Made by a program: the position numbers and the translations under genes
Shown: piece by piece, positions 18,433 to 53,812 of the stretch
How the letters are laid out: each line of letters opens with the position of its first letter
Position numbering within the stretch: position 1 is the stretch's first letter
The notes under the pieces: generated by a model
Database searches by the model: none
What the model was told of the DNA's origin: nothing
What the model saw: only the letters and a program-made list of their open reading frames with translations
Source: Euglena gracilis
Lineage: Eukaryota; Euglenida; Euglenophyceae; Euglenales
Direction: 5' to 3'
DNA length: 64,000 bases
Assembly: GCA_039621445.1 (NCBI GenBank)
Contig: CP154956.1
Span: 64,124,257-64,188,256, forward strand

Positions 18433-19710
18433 TGGGGACCTCTGGAGGACAAGCAGGACGAAGGCACACCTTCCCCGCATCTGTGTGTGCAAAGTACGTG
18501 TGTGTGTGCAAAGTGTGCAAGGTACGTTCACGGTTGCATTATTTTCTTGCAGAACCTGTTTCAGGTGGCTCAGATTGAAAAGCTTGAGAGATAAAAAAAA
18601 AGGCCAGCAAGGGAGGGATGCACCTAGCCACAGCGAGAAGGATTGTTAGGCAGCGGAAATTGCCCACCTAAAATTTGACTGGGCCCGGATTTCGACCTCA
18701 AAATCGGCACTTGGGTCTGGAGGTTTATTAATGGTGGAGTGGGGGAAATGGGAATCCGCTTCCTTTTTTTTGGAAGCGGCAATCCTTCCCCCAAAAGGAA
18801 GGATTTTCTAAGAAATAGCTGAAGGATTTTCGAAGGCCTCCTCCTGCGGTCGATCCCCCTGTCGTAACCCTCCCCACTTCCACCTGGGAAAGGCCAACCT
18901 GCGTGCTTTGGAAAAAGAGGGCACTTGAGGGTTTTTTGAACCAGAATTCTCCACACATACACACGTGTGGCAGGTTCGGGGAGGGGGCGTTTAAGAGGGG
19001 TGTGGCCCATTGTTTTGGATTTTAGGCAAAATGCCCAGGGCCCTACTTCCATGCTTCTCTTTCCACCAAAGAAGCAAATATGCAATTGACAGCAGCAAAA
19101 GGAATACCCACCCCTCTCCTTATTGTCCCCCTCCCCTTTGTCCCTGGCCCTGGCTGACGGTTTTTTTTTCCTTGCCGTGAATTCTCTCTTTGTACCCCCT
19201 CATTGCCCCTCCCCCCATTATTGTCTGGTGGGGGGTCTTGGGAGGTAGGTTGGTGGGACAATGAGGGGACATCCGCCTCCACTCCGTACCACCATATTCC
19301 TTCCCCCTCTAGCCTAGAGCGCGTTGTCTGCCCACCCGGAAATCTCCCTGGTTTGGCCCAATTTTTCCGATTTTGCGTCGATCCAGACAAGGTTGGGTTT
19401 TGGGTTTTGGGTCCCCCCCCCAAAATTTTGTTTTTTGGGTACCCCCCCAAAACACCAAAATTTTGTATTTTTGGGACCCCCTCTTTGAAAAATTTTACCC
19501 CTAATCCCTAACTACCTAAAAAAAGGCCGATTTTGGCCAAAAAAGCCATTTTTTTCAAAAATTTCTGCACCTGCGGCGCCAAAAAGTATTTCTCACCCCC
19601 CTCTGGGCCCCCCCGGGGGGGGGGTCCGGCCGGACCCCCCCTCTGGGCCCCCCGGGGGGGGGGGTCCGGCCGGACCACACCCCTAGGGTGAAGCCTTAAA
19701 TAATCCTTGG

Positions 19711-19780
19711 GGCTGCAGCCGGAATCGAACCACCGACCCCCCGCGTGCAAAGCAGGCAGGGGGGTGTGATCATTGCAAAA
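19711..19780 (-). other. tRNA-Ala(TGC)-like fragment
   Basis: The minus strand shows CCTGCTTTGCACGCGGGGGG, which fits an Ala TGC anticodon arm, followed by GGTGGTTCGATTCC, a near-canonical B box and T loop. The 5' half does not form a D-arm, and no partner for the GCTGCAG acceptor side is found, so this is more likely a tRNA pseudogene or the head of a tRNA-derived repeat than a working tRNA. It abuts a TAAACCCC-type element. Confidence 0.5.
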
Positions 19781-20135
19781 CCTTCCCCCAAATAATACCC
19801 CCCCACCTCGGGGTCCGACTTTGGCCACCGACATAACCCCCCCCCTGGTTTTGGGCCGAAGGCCCGGATTTTTGACCTGAAAACGTGACAACAAATTACG
19901 AAAAAAAATCTATTTTTTCTGGATCATCTGGCCTCCAAAGAATGCTAAATTTCATGAGAAAGTACAAAAAACCCCAAAGGGGGGTTTTGGAGCTATTTTT
20001 GCTCCTACGGAACTTCGAAAATTTTCGAAAATTTTGGGGAATAATACCCCCCCAAATTATACCCCCCCCCTCGAGCCGGGACTTCCGGCGAAAAAAATAA
20101 TACCCCGGGGGGGGGGTATTATTTGGGGGAGGGGT
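19780..20135. mobile_element. MITE-like element, CCCCAAATAATACCCC ends (copy 1)
   Basis: Terminal inverted repeats CCCCCAAATAATACCCCCC / GGGGGGTATTATTTGGGGG enclose about 350 bp. The interior (GGCCCGGATTTTTGACCTG, CTGGATCATCTGGCCTCC, then AAAGTACAAAAA) is shared in order with the copy at 21262-21642. No coding capacity. Confidence 0.65.
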
Positions 20136-21261
20136 TACATGTCTCGAACAGAAAATTGCATTTTGGAGAATTTTGAAAGGCCTTGTGGCTCGAAAAAATT
20201 TCAGGATCCAAAATTGTACTAGCCGATGTGTCCACCATTGTTTCCTGTGGTTTTCTCTCATCGTCAATGGAGACCCAAAATTTTGATTTTTGGGTACCCC
20301 CCCAAAATTTTTGGGCCGATTTTGGGACCCCCCCAAAAATACAAAAACAAAACCCAACCTTGATCCAGAGGACATCTTTGGTGTCCTCAGGCATGTGACA
20401 GGCCGGAAGGGGTCAAGGGGGAAACCGTGGGATGGGGACCTAGCTGGACTAGCTAGACGTGTCAGCCCAGGTTGTCTATGTACTTTTTTTTCTTTTTTCA
20501 CGGAAAAGTTCACGGGTTCCCCTAAAATTTTATTCCAAAATTTTCCACAGAAGTTTATGGGTTGGTTTCCACCTTGAAAAAAGACCCCGTATGGACACCT
20601 TGGGTGTTTTGCCGAATCAGGAATTTCCGGCCTTTCTGGGTCGATTCCGCTGTTTTCCACATTTTTTCCAGTATTTGCTTATATTTGGTATTGGCTGAAT
20701 TGGCTGCCACCCCCCAGCAGAGACATGTTTTTGAAATTTTGTGTTTGGCCCCAAGTGGCCCAATAATTCCTGAACAGTGGTTCCCCAGCTGAATGCCTGC
20801 CAAACCCGTGAACACCGTTTTTTGCTCTTTTGAACCCCTTTCGCAACAATGAGACCCCTTGGTTGCTTGGGCAGTGTATAAATTGCGAAAAGAAGTTTTA
20901 CGAGAAACTGTGAAGTCAACGATGTTTACGGTTTTCCATAAACTTTGTCTGAAGTATGCAAATACGCTGTGCTTACAAGGGGGGTGGGCTGATGGCTGCC
21001 AATCGTGTTCCCCATGCCCTTGACTTCTGGGCTGGTGGGGCATTACACAGGAGGTAGAACACCTTTGTCAAGAAATTGGTTTTGGCAGTTTGGTGAGAGG
21101 ATTCCGACTCACTGCTCACTCTGTGGGTCACACCACCATGCCAATCCATTTGCTACAACCTACTTTAGGATCTCCTTATAAAAACCAAAACGTCTGCTGC
21201 GTTCAGGGCCTGTGGAGTGGGGCATCTCATCAGAGCTCACCCCACCAGTCGCATGACTGGG

Positions 21262-21642
21262 ATAAACCCTCCCCCCAAACAATACCCCCCCTTGGGGTCT
21301 GACTTCGGGGACCGAGTGAATACCCCCCCCCCAATTTCGGGCCGACGACCCGGATTTTGACCTGAAAATGTACGTAAAAAATCAGAATCTCTGACAATAA
21401 ATCACAAAAAAAATCGATTTTTCTGGATCATCTGGCCTCCCAAATGCCAAATTTCATGCGAAAGTACAAAAATGACCCCAAAGGGGGTTTTTGGGTGTGT
21501 TTTGGGGGTATTTTGGGTCCTACGGGACTTCAAAAAAAGTTCGGGGTGCTATTACCCCCCCCAAATAACCCCCCCGTCGGGCCGGGACTTCGGGCGAAAA
21601 AATAATACCCCGGGGGGGTATTATTTGGGAGGGGGGTTTACC
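21262..21642. mobile_element. MITE-like element, CCCCAAATAATACCCC ends (copy 2)
   Basis: The left end AAACCCTCCCCCCAAACAAT and right end GGTATTATTTGGGAGGGGGG continuing into GTTTACC are inverted versions of each other. The interior is collinear with copy 1 at 19780-20135 (GGATCATCTGGCCTCC, ATTTCATGCGAAAGTAC). Confidence 0.65.
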
Positions 21643-22099
21643 ACAGGTTTCCCTTGTTTACGGTTAACCGTAAACAACACACAAATAAAGTTTTACGGGA
21701 ACCCATAAACAATGCTCGGTTGAAGAATGTTTCAGGGGAAACCGTAAACATGTGGATCTTTGTGGATGTCAGTGTTTTTGCATTTAATGACGAAGATGGT
21801 CTCTATTGTTGCCTGAGTCCTAGAAGTGGAGGGGCAGACCAGGAGCTGGCCCTCACTCACCCAAGGGGACTTCAAGTAATCTTACACTGCTGCCAAAGGC
21901 AGTTGCATTTTTTCCAGCTTGTGGAGGCAAGTCCCTGGGGGCTCTCATCTGATCTCTCCCGGTGGATAGCAGAGAGATGGTTTCTGAAAGAGGCAGCTTT
22001 TTTTCCATCCAAGGGTCGTCTCACAGTGATCAACAGAAGCTCCCCGGGAAACGGCCCAATAACCTTCGAAATGTATTGATGAGGATGCTGCAAAAAGGC

Positions 22100-24420
22100 G
22101 ATCTTTTTTTAAAACCTGTTGCAAGTGATTGAGAAAATCATTTTGGGGGGTTTGTCACTGACAACCCTCGGAGGCGGTTGCTCTGGGTGAATTAAACAAA
22201 TGCCAGATGGAGGAAGCAGATTCTGGCTTCATTCCCCTCCCGGTTTGGTCATGGCCATAAAACTTTGAATTGTCTGGAGGAAGCGTTTTTACACTTCCTC
22301 CTGGCCACTTTAAGAAGTTCGGGGGCTGTAACCTCCGCCGACCTGTCCTTTCCACTGATCGATGGCCAGTAAGGAAGCGGTTTTCGCGATTTCCGCTTCC
22401 CCTTTTCCTTCGGTCCTCGTTGAATCCCCACTTTGGGTCACTTTGCTTTTCAGCGCCTCAGAGCAGTAAAATAGAACTGGGAAATGATGAAGCGACTTCA
22501 CCTGAACTTTGCCGATTTCGACATTCGCTGAAAAGTGTGGGCCCCTTTTCGCTCATTCCAGCGTCTGATAGAAATCTAAGCCAAACAGCTGGCAGAAAAT
22601 GCCCAATAACAGGCTCCTCCAAAAAAGGCTAAGCGTTTTTGGGGGGTCGGATGAAGCGGTTTTCCACTTCCTCTCCGCCTCAAACCTTCAAAAAAATCTG
22701 GGCAACTTCCGCCACCTAAGTCAAATGCTTGCGTCAACACACGGAAAGAGACCAAACCTGTTGGACTCCTGTTGTAGGTAGTTGTGGGACTGGGTGGATC
22801 CGATGGGTGGGTTGGAGGCCTGCATGCCAGAAATGCCACCAGAACGGTCCTTGATTTCTTTTAATAAAATGCTGCCCCGGGACATTCAACAAACTTAGCC
22901 GGCGTAAATTGCCCATGAAAAATTTCACCTGACACGTCTCCGAAACCGCCCGAAAAAGCCAGCAGAAAAGCCAAAAACGTTTGGAATCTGAACACACATA
23001 AAAGTTTTCTGGCTTTTTTGGTCGTAGTAGCACACAAGGCAGCATTCTGCTTCCTAAAGTCGAATGTGTTTAATTTTCTCACGTGCGGCACAACCGCGAG
23101 CATAATGTGGAAAACTGCAGGAAAACAATGAATTTTATCAACAAGAAAAACCAGATCACATCTGCCAATGCGTGTTTCATGCTGTTTATCGAACTGTGAG
23201 TCAGCTATCATCTGCTTTTCAACCAACGGCATCCAAACAGATGGCAAGTTGCGTGTAAAGTACAGACGAAGCGGACAACCGCCTCCTAAGAAAATTTTCA
23301 TGTTATTCTATCGCCCAAGTACACGAACACATCCCGATCAGATGCAAATCATCCATATTTGTTATTATTATTATTATTATGATGCAAATTATCCATATTA
23401 TTACGTATCAAACCATAAAAAGGAGGAGAGTCCACTTCTCTATGTAGTCTTCACCCAACGCCGACGTTGGCCACCGTTGGTGTCGGTCGTTACTGTGGGC
23501 TGCCGAGGCTGCAAGCTGCGGAAGCACGCACTCGGCAGCCCAGTGGTTCCCAGCCTTGCGGTGCCAGCCTTGGGACGAATTGAAAGTAGAGAACAAGAAA
23601 ATATAGTTAAGGTTGGCGGTCATGCAAACCGTCAGGCCGTTTGAAACGCACGACATTGATCCGTAGGTTGGTATACATAGGAGAAACAAAACCAAAGGAA
23701 CCAGTTTTCCGCTTTGACCACGGTCGTGAGAAATAAATTTTATCCACAGTGTTGTATCGACGAGTAAATTACCCTAAGTACAGAAAAAGTAAAGAAAAAG
23801 GGGAGAGGCTGGACCGGGTCCATTTCACTTCCCCATGCTCCCGAACTGTGCCTGGTCATCAGGGCTTCCGTTATGGCTAGGTTAACGTTCAGTCCAAGCT
23901 CCCCGATGTTGTCACGACAGAAATGCGACCTGGACGTTGTTTACAGATGTCAGCTCGTTTGGTGGCTCTGCAAGAAGTTAATCGGTTGGAAAGTCCCCGC
24001 TCTCGATTGACACGAACGACGTGTTGTAAACAATAACAAGTTGTGTTCGTCACATAACTCATGAAGCGGTTTTCCGCTTCAATTTAAGACCACTAACATT
24101 GCACATAAGATGTCCTTCGCGAAAGAAGCAACCACTGTCCCGTCGCAAGCGACAAAAATGGAATGTCACTGAGAAAAGCACCGTCCAAGTTGAAATTTGC
24201 TGCTGTACCATCCACAGGCCGCCAGGCGACGGAGTTGTCACGCAACAAAAAAAAAAAGATGTATCCAATACATTCACCATTTGCCATCAACGGCGCACTA
24301 CTACAAGTCCATGAGAAGTCATCTGCAACCCTGATGGCCGCGGAGTTTGTTTATGTGCAACGTTGTCCTGCTCAACGCAATTTCCAATGGAAGGGGAAGC
24401 GTAAAACCGCTTCGCCTACT
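22100..24420. repeat. Scattered GAAGCGG..CCGCTTC palindromes
   Basis: Short inverted repeats of the form GAAGCGGTTTTCCGCTTC recur: 22279-22296 (degenerate), 22374-22400, 22653-22670 (degenerate), 24063-24080 (perfect) and 24396-24413. Another lies at about 18755-18779. The surrounding sequence lacks the long C/G runs common elsewhere. Two near-matching segments, GGGCAACTTCCGCCACCTAAG (about 22700) and GGGCAACTCACGCCGCCTAAG (about 25193), resemble the CGGCG..CTAAG termini of the elements at 29.7 and 56.1 kb, so part of this interval may be an old relative. Confidence 0.45.
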
Positions 24421-24552
24421 CTGAGCTTCGCGAATATCAGTTCGTTCATAACGAGTCATGGACCACCCAGTTTGAGGTGTCTGAACAGTGACCATTGAAG
24501 CATCCCATTTCAGCAGGTTATCGGGCTGCCACCGGTGTTGGTAGTCCGATGT

Positions 24553-24782
24553 TAACCCCCCCCCCCCAAATAACCTGGCGGGATGCCGGGCTATTGGAAG
24601 CAACTTTTCGCCCTGCCCCCCCTGCCAGGTTATCTGGGCCCTTTTTTCAGCGTCATAAAGGAAATTTGCCTTAAAAGGGGGGTGCCAAGTTACTGGAGCC
24701 ACATTTTTTGCCCCTCCCCCTGCTAAGTTTTCCGGCCACTGCCAGGAGCAAGGGCCCCGCCAGGCTATTTGGGGGGGTTCAC
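24553..24782. mobile_element. MITE-like element, AACCCCC-AAATAACCTGG ends
   Basis: The left end TTAACCCC(C)n-AAATAACCTGGCGGG and the right end GCCAGGCTATTTGGGGGGGTT are inverted, with internal CCAGGTTATCTGGGCCC repeats. Same general class as the elements at 6.3, 19.8 and 21.3 kb. Confidence 0.5.
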
Positions 24783-25389
24783 TGGGGACTGCCCACACCC
24801 CCCACAATGAGCTTGCTGTGGTTCCACCGGCGACAGTTTACGTTTTAGCCTGGTCCAATGCTTCAACGTAGCGGAAATGCGCTTCTGAGTGTTCCGCAAC
24901 GTGTGGCACGTTCTACTTCGGCAACAACGATGTATGCTTTTGCCTTTTCCTCTTGTGTTCTTTTTGTTCAGTTGTGCTCTTGTGTTTTTTGTCCATTTTT
25001 TTGATGGGTGCTGTCAGTTTTAGAAAAAATTAGGCCTCTTTCGGTTCGGTTTTGTTTTTATAACTCTCTGCCTTAAGCCAAACGGTCGGTGGAATTTGGC
25101 GAAATTGGAAGTTCTTCATAATTCTGCAAAACATTTGGCCATTTTGGGAAGTGTTTTTCCGTTTCTTTTGTCTCCAGGGGTTCAGAATTTTTGGGCAACT
25201 CACGCCGCCTAAGACAAATTATAAAAAAGAGAAAGGGAAGGGAATTTCGAAAGCACTCGGGAAAGCAATGAAAAATTATTTCTAGCATCCTTGGATACAT
25301 CGCCCATCTGCTGAAACTATCAAAGGATGTGGTCTTCTAACTTTTCAAATGTCGACCCCATTCAAGCCCTGGACCAGCGAATGGCCAGC

Positions 25390-25838
25390 CAGGGATAGAT
25401 AGGAAGCCTTGAAGGGTAGGTGGGTCCGACCCCCCCCACAACACGGCGGGGGGGGGGGCGGACCCCCCCTCCCTCGAAACTCACATGGGCCAGGAAATTT
25501 TCGGTTCTGTGGATGGGCACAGGCCCAAATTGGTCAAAAATCCCTGGTTTTTCTTTGAAAGTAAATAAAGAAGCTCTTTTTTTTTCTTCACATATTTTAT
25601 GTGGAAAACACCAAAACATCAAAAAATTGGGCAATATGCTCAAGACTGAGGGAAAAGGCCGTTTTCTGCTCATTTTCTGGCGCTGTGCGCCAGAAGAAAA
25701 CAATTCGCAATTTTTGGAACCTGCCGAGGAGGGGGGGGATGGGGGGTCAACATCTGGGGGGAGGATGGTCTGGACCCCCCCTGCCACCTCACCCCCCTTC
25801 CAACTACCTCAAAACTGAAGGGCTTCCCATCTGCCACT
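25390..25838. mobile_element. hAT-like non-autonomous element (CAGGGATGG family), copy 2
   Basis: Its left end CAGGGATAGATAGGAAGCC and right end GGGCTTCCCATCTGCCACTG match the 533-bp element at 4900-5432. So do its interior hairpin (CTGGCGC..GCGCCAG) and core segments such as GGCAATATG and GCTCATTTTC. A clean target duplication is not visible, so this copy looks older. Confidence 0.55.
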
Positions 25839-26055
25839 GGGCGGTCCTCAGGGGGCGGGCCTTAAAAAATGCAAACCTGTCTCTTCAGGACCGCCCTGAC
25901 TGCCACCCTGCTCCTGGCTGGACACCCAGGAGGCTGGCTAGGAGGAGCGCCGTGGCGACGGCCAGCAGAGCCGTCACCACGGGATGCCATTCCCTGGTCA
26001 TGGGCACTGTAGAACAGGAAGGTCTGTGCTTGGGAGACAGCGTTATTAATATAAG

Positions 26056-26150
26056 GAAACCCCCCCCAAATACAAAACCCCCCCAGTTTTACATTTGGGC
26101 GGAAATTTCAAAACCCTGAGGGGGGTTTCATATTTGGGGGGGGGTTTATG
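26056..26150. repeat. Short C-run/G-run inverted repeat (AAACCCCCCCC-AAATAC)
   Basis: AAACCCCCCCCAAATACAAAA faces TTTCATATTTGGGGGGGGGT. Further copies of the G-run half lie at about 26452-26540. Probably nested fragments of the TAAACCCC family. Confidence 0.5.
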
Positions 26151-26242
26151 TTCGGTGGGAAAAATCAACTTCTCGGCGGGATCCAGTAGTCACTTTTTCG
26201 GTCCAAAATCACAAATACGCCCACCCTTGGGGGTCCAAAAGA

Positions 26243-26335
26243 GGTATTGCAAAAACTGGCTCCTGCACTAGACATTTACCCCCACCCCCCCCACACCCCC
26301 CCCACACCCCCCCAACACTTGTCTAGTGTAGTTTT
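26243..26335. repeat. Dispersed repeat family A fragment
   Basis: TTGCAAAAACTGGCTCCTGC, ACTAGACATTTACCCC, C runs and ACACTTGTCTAGTGTAG, matching the left part of the 13.5-kb copy. Confidence 0.6.
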
Positions 26336-26881
26336 CGGGCAAAAGAGCAATTTTCACACGTTTTTGGTAAAAATTGCTCCCGAATCTGCCAAAAATCACA
26401 ATTTCGGGAGAGATTTTGTCGAAGTTTTTTCCTTCCGGCGCTTCGCGCCGGAGGGGGGGTTTTATATTTGGGCAGGATTTCAAGGTCCTCAGGGGGGGTT
26501 TTTTATTTGGGGGGGGGTTTGTATTTGGGGGGGGGTTATCATGGGCGGGGAATGTGGGAGATGCAAACCATGGTGGCGTTGTTTTGTTTTTTTAAAAAAA
26601 TTATGCTTTTTGGGGGGGAAAACAGCCAAAAAAAAAAAACGGTCCGGAAAGGGAAAGACGAAAAAAAGACCAAATTTCTCTTGATGGCAAGGGTGAACTT
26701 GAAATGGGCCAGAATATTTCAAAACCACATAATTCTTGGTCAAATTCACAAAAAAAATGTGCAAAATCACCAATTTTGGTCACTTTTCACCAATTTTCTT
26801 GTTGAAACCTTTTGCCTTGACATGGTCCAGAGATGGGGGAAAATGCTATTATTTAAAGTGAAAAAAAAACATTGCCCGATT

Positions 26882-26931
26882 CCCTAACCCTAACCCCAAC
26901 CCTAACCCTAACCCTAACCCTAACCCTAACC
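26882..26931. repeat. Interstitial telomere-like repeat (CCCTAA)n
   Basis: About eight CCCTAA units with one variant (CCCCAA), followed on the right by about 150 bp of degenerate TTAGGG/TAGGGTTT motifs in the opposite sense. This supports a TTAGGG-type telomere in the organism. An internal scar of end fusion, repair or insertion is possible. Weaker TTAGGG-like motifs occur at about 3598-3612 and 29318-29340. Confidence 0.85.
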
Positions 26932-28234
26932 AAAAAACCCAAAAATATTACCTGAAATTAGGGTTTGTATCAGAATTAGGGTTTGTGGCCAGACCAGGGT
27001 TTGCATCAAAACCAGGGTCATGACCCAAACTAGGGAAAGGGTATGAACTAGGGTTACAAGTTAGGCTGAGAACTAGGGTTATGGAAATCCCTTAGAAAGG
27101 GTTAGGCAGACATTTTCAGACAATGTGAATAAATAATCCTTAGTGCATGGCATAGGGTTAGGGTTATGTGTAGAATGTGCTGTTTTGTCCCGCAAGAAAC
27201 CTGGCTGATGCACAACTATTGCGTGGAATACCATGCCAGATGTCCTGGAGGGAAATGTCATCTCGGGTGTTTCATGCTGGGAAGGGATTTCTGAACTGCT
27301 GGACAATCTTCATACAGTGATCTTTTCGAGGTGGGTGTCTGAATGCACCAAAAGAAAACACCCCTCCAATGCAAAACACCTTTCTGCAAACCCAAACCCC
27401 TAAAACCAAACGACAGCCTCCCCCCCGTCTAAGAACCAGAAAAGAGGGGTAAGGACTGGAGGGGGGTGCAGAATTTGCCAAAATATGGGCAGGAACCGGG
27501 GGGGGGGGCTGCTTAGACGACGGCAAAAAAGTTGACACCCACCCCACCTCCCTGCCCATAGCACCGTCCCCAAGGGGGTGCGACCTTGCCTAAACAGCAG
27601 CCTCCCCACAGCGCATGGCCCTTTCGGGAGATTTGAACCGGAAACAGCAGGATGGAGTCGGGAAGTGGTGATGCCTGGATCAGCGCCTGGCCCAGGGAAA
27701 ATGGAACCACCCCTTGCTTGGTATTATGACTGTCCTTTGATTTTTTCTTTGACCAATCCGACCCCCCAAAATCATCCTCCCAAAAACAGAAAGCAAATGA
27801 TCTTAGCGCTCTGCTCGACATGCTGTAAATTTCTGAATTTTTCAGGTGTGACATGCTGAAAGATGAGAAAAAGATTTTTGGTCTCTCTTGAAAAAATAAC
27901 AAAGATCTGGGGCATAACATTGAGTTTTTTTGTGACCCCACAAGGAGGTTCCTCACCCTCCCTGGCACTGCACGCCGTCAGTGGAGGAGGCGTTGACCCT
28001 GGGGTCTCATTTTTCCCAGGTCGTTTCATGGATGATCTTGCCTTTGGTGGGGGGTTGTGTGCATGGCTGTTACCAATGCAATGCCATTTCATGCCGGTGC
28101 TTCACTCCTCCAGTGTCCTGCCAGGAAGAGTTGATTGACAGAGGATCGAAGGGAGAAGCACCTGCGGGAGATGTGTAAGTTGCAGGGGGAGAGGAGAGGA
28201 GAGGAGGTGTGACTGAAAGGTGCATGGGACGTGG

Positions 28235-51736
<23,502 letters not shown>

Positions 51737-52059
51737 CGGGAGCCTGTGGCAGACCCCCTGATGGTGACGCAGGTGCCCTGTGGAGGAAACCACCAGTTGG
51801 CCAAATCCTCTTGAGAATGGCCATTTTGGGCTTTTTGACACTGCCTTGGGTGCCAGCAAGCATGTAAAAGCAGCACCCCTGAGGCGGTCGAAAATGTCTT
51901 CCCCCTGCCCATAACACTCACCCCCCGGAACCTGAACGCAAAAAAGGAAACCTGGTCCTCAATGAGCCCCCCCCCCCCCCGCCCCAAATAGAAGCCCCCC
52001 CCTGGGTTTCCACCAAAAATCCAAATTACACCACCCCCCTTCCTGCAGAGGGTGCATTC

Positions 52060-52230
52060 GACGGAAAATCGGCCAAATTGGGGAGAAAACTCACAACATC
52101 TGGACAAAAAAACAGGTGGACTTGTCAGGGAAAATTGATATGTGGCAACTTGGACCGTCGCCAATCCATCCAACACATCAAAAGCCACATTTCTGAATTT
52201 TTTTTTGACTTTCAACCAAGCTCGATACCC
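52060..52230. repeat. Dispersed repeat family C copy
   Basis: AAATCGGCCAAATTGGGGAG, ACAAAAAAACAGGTGGACTT and CCATCCAACACATCAAAAGC align with the copies at about 17575, 45455 and 63285. Confidence 0.55.
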
Positions 52231-53743
52231 AGACCGGCGTCAGCCGCCTTTGACCAAAGGAAAACAGGGGCACCCAAAAGGAGCCCCCCACCCCCGGGTT
52301 TTTTGCAATGTGATCGAGTGGTAGCCCCGGGGGGCTTCCAATTGGGGGTTGATACATCTGGGGCTGAAAAGTGGAGCTAGGTTATGTCAGAAGTTGTAAC
52401 TTCTGAGTTGGGGTCTGTGTTGACATAGACAACATAGGAGGGCCTGCTGCTGCTCTGCATTCCTGGCTGAGGCACTGGACCACGTCAATCAACCTCTGGG
52501 TCCCTTCCACACCACCAACCACAATCAGTGACTCACTTCAATCCAAAAAAGCCAGTCACCAAAACATCCCAAATTTGGGTTGAGAATGAAAATTCCCTAC
52601 ACCCTCGGTACCAAATAACTCTTTGCTCCTCAATGGGGCGCTTGGTGGGGGGGTTAGTCGCAGTCAATCTGCGAAACCTGTCATCCACCTCCAGGTGGGT
52701 GGCCAGCCAGCATCCTGATGTCGCGTGCACAGGAACCAACAACGAAGCCCCCATCCCTGAATTGGCCTCACACATTTGGAAAAAAGGCAGCTTTCAAAAT
52801 ACACAGATGGGTATCGCGCTGTGGAGGGGTGTTCCTCGTTGCTGTGTTGTGCAGAACCGGACAGCTCAAAAACAGGATGTGGCGAAGGTGTACAGGTTGG
52901 GGCATCTCAAGAAGCATCTCAAGGGTTCAGTGGTTTGTTGGATCAGGCATCCGGTGTCCTTTCATCCTCGTGCCTGCAGAGAGACGTTGCACAAGAACAT
53001 TGACAACACAGATGTGTGTGGGGTCATTGTTTCCTCATGATCCACGGGAGTAAAAGAACAGCCAAAAGATCCCACAAGGCCACGCACCAGATCAGTGGAA
53101 CTTGGAAATCGGTGGAAATCTAAGCTGGTCAAACAAATCCTTTGCATTAACTCTCGCCTCGGGGATCAATCCCCCACCCAGGGCATCACAAACCTTCAGG
53201 CCGGTCCAGCCATCCAGCACAGCACCTCTTTTCCAGCCAGCACCTTTTTTTTTCCAGCCAGCACCTCCCAGCCGGGCTGCGGACTCACCCCCCCCCCCGG
53301 GGGTCGAGTGGTAACACAGTTTTCGCAGCCTGGCAAAGCCAGGTAGGACTAAATTTTTTCTTGAAAAAAGGGTTCAAAAATGGCAAAAATGGCCCATTTT
53401 TGGTAGTTTTTTGGGTTTTCACCACAAAAATGTGGCTGAAAAAAATGCATCCCAGCTGGATTTGGGCTGTTTTGCCTGTTTTTGTCCCTGGGCAGCCAGG
53501 TTTGAACCACCTCCCTGGACCCTACTCCCCAGGGGGGGTCCAGCCAGCACCTTTTTCCAGCCGGCCGGTTGGACCCTGAGGGGTCCCTAAGAAATTCCCT
53601 GCTACAAGCAAAGGCCTGGTTGCACTCAAAAAAACTGGGTTGCGGTTTGGTTAGGGTTTGGGTTAATATTCTCATGCAAACAATTGAACCCTTCCCGCTC
53701 AACGTCGTCATATTGGCCTCTGCAGGGTATTCAGCGAACCCAA

Positions 53744-53812
53744 AGAGCCGCCCAATTGGGGTTTAAAACATGGGGGTCCCCCTATGTCTATTAACCCTAG
53801 TTGGGCGGCTCT
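53744..53812. repeat. 69-bp foldback (AGAGCCGCCCAA..TTGGGCGGCTCT)
   Basis: The 12-bp arms AGAGCCGCCCAA and TTGGGCGGCTCT are perfect inverted repeats. Inside them a second pair, GGGGTTTAA..TTAACCCTA, and a central GGGGGTCCCCC continue the fold. Likely a small foldback element. Confidence 0.75.

Larger units (their letters stand above)
18490..28230. other. Intergenic interval, mostly repeats
   Basis: About 9.7 kb between the 5' end of the thioesterase gene and the 3' end of the helicase gene. It holds a tRNA-like fragment, three or more TAAACCCC-type inverted-repeat elements, a CAGGGAT-type element, GAAGCGG palindromes and a telomere-like tract, listed separately. A 146-codon minus-strand frame (22861-23301) lies in unusually complex sequence and may be an exon or a remnant of a mobile-element gene, but I recognise no domain. 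Confidence 0.6.
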
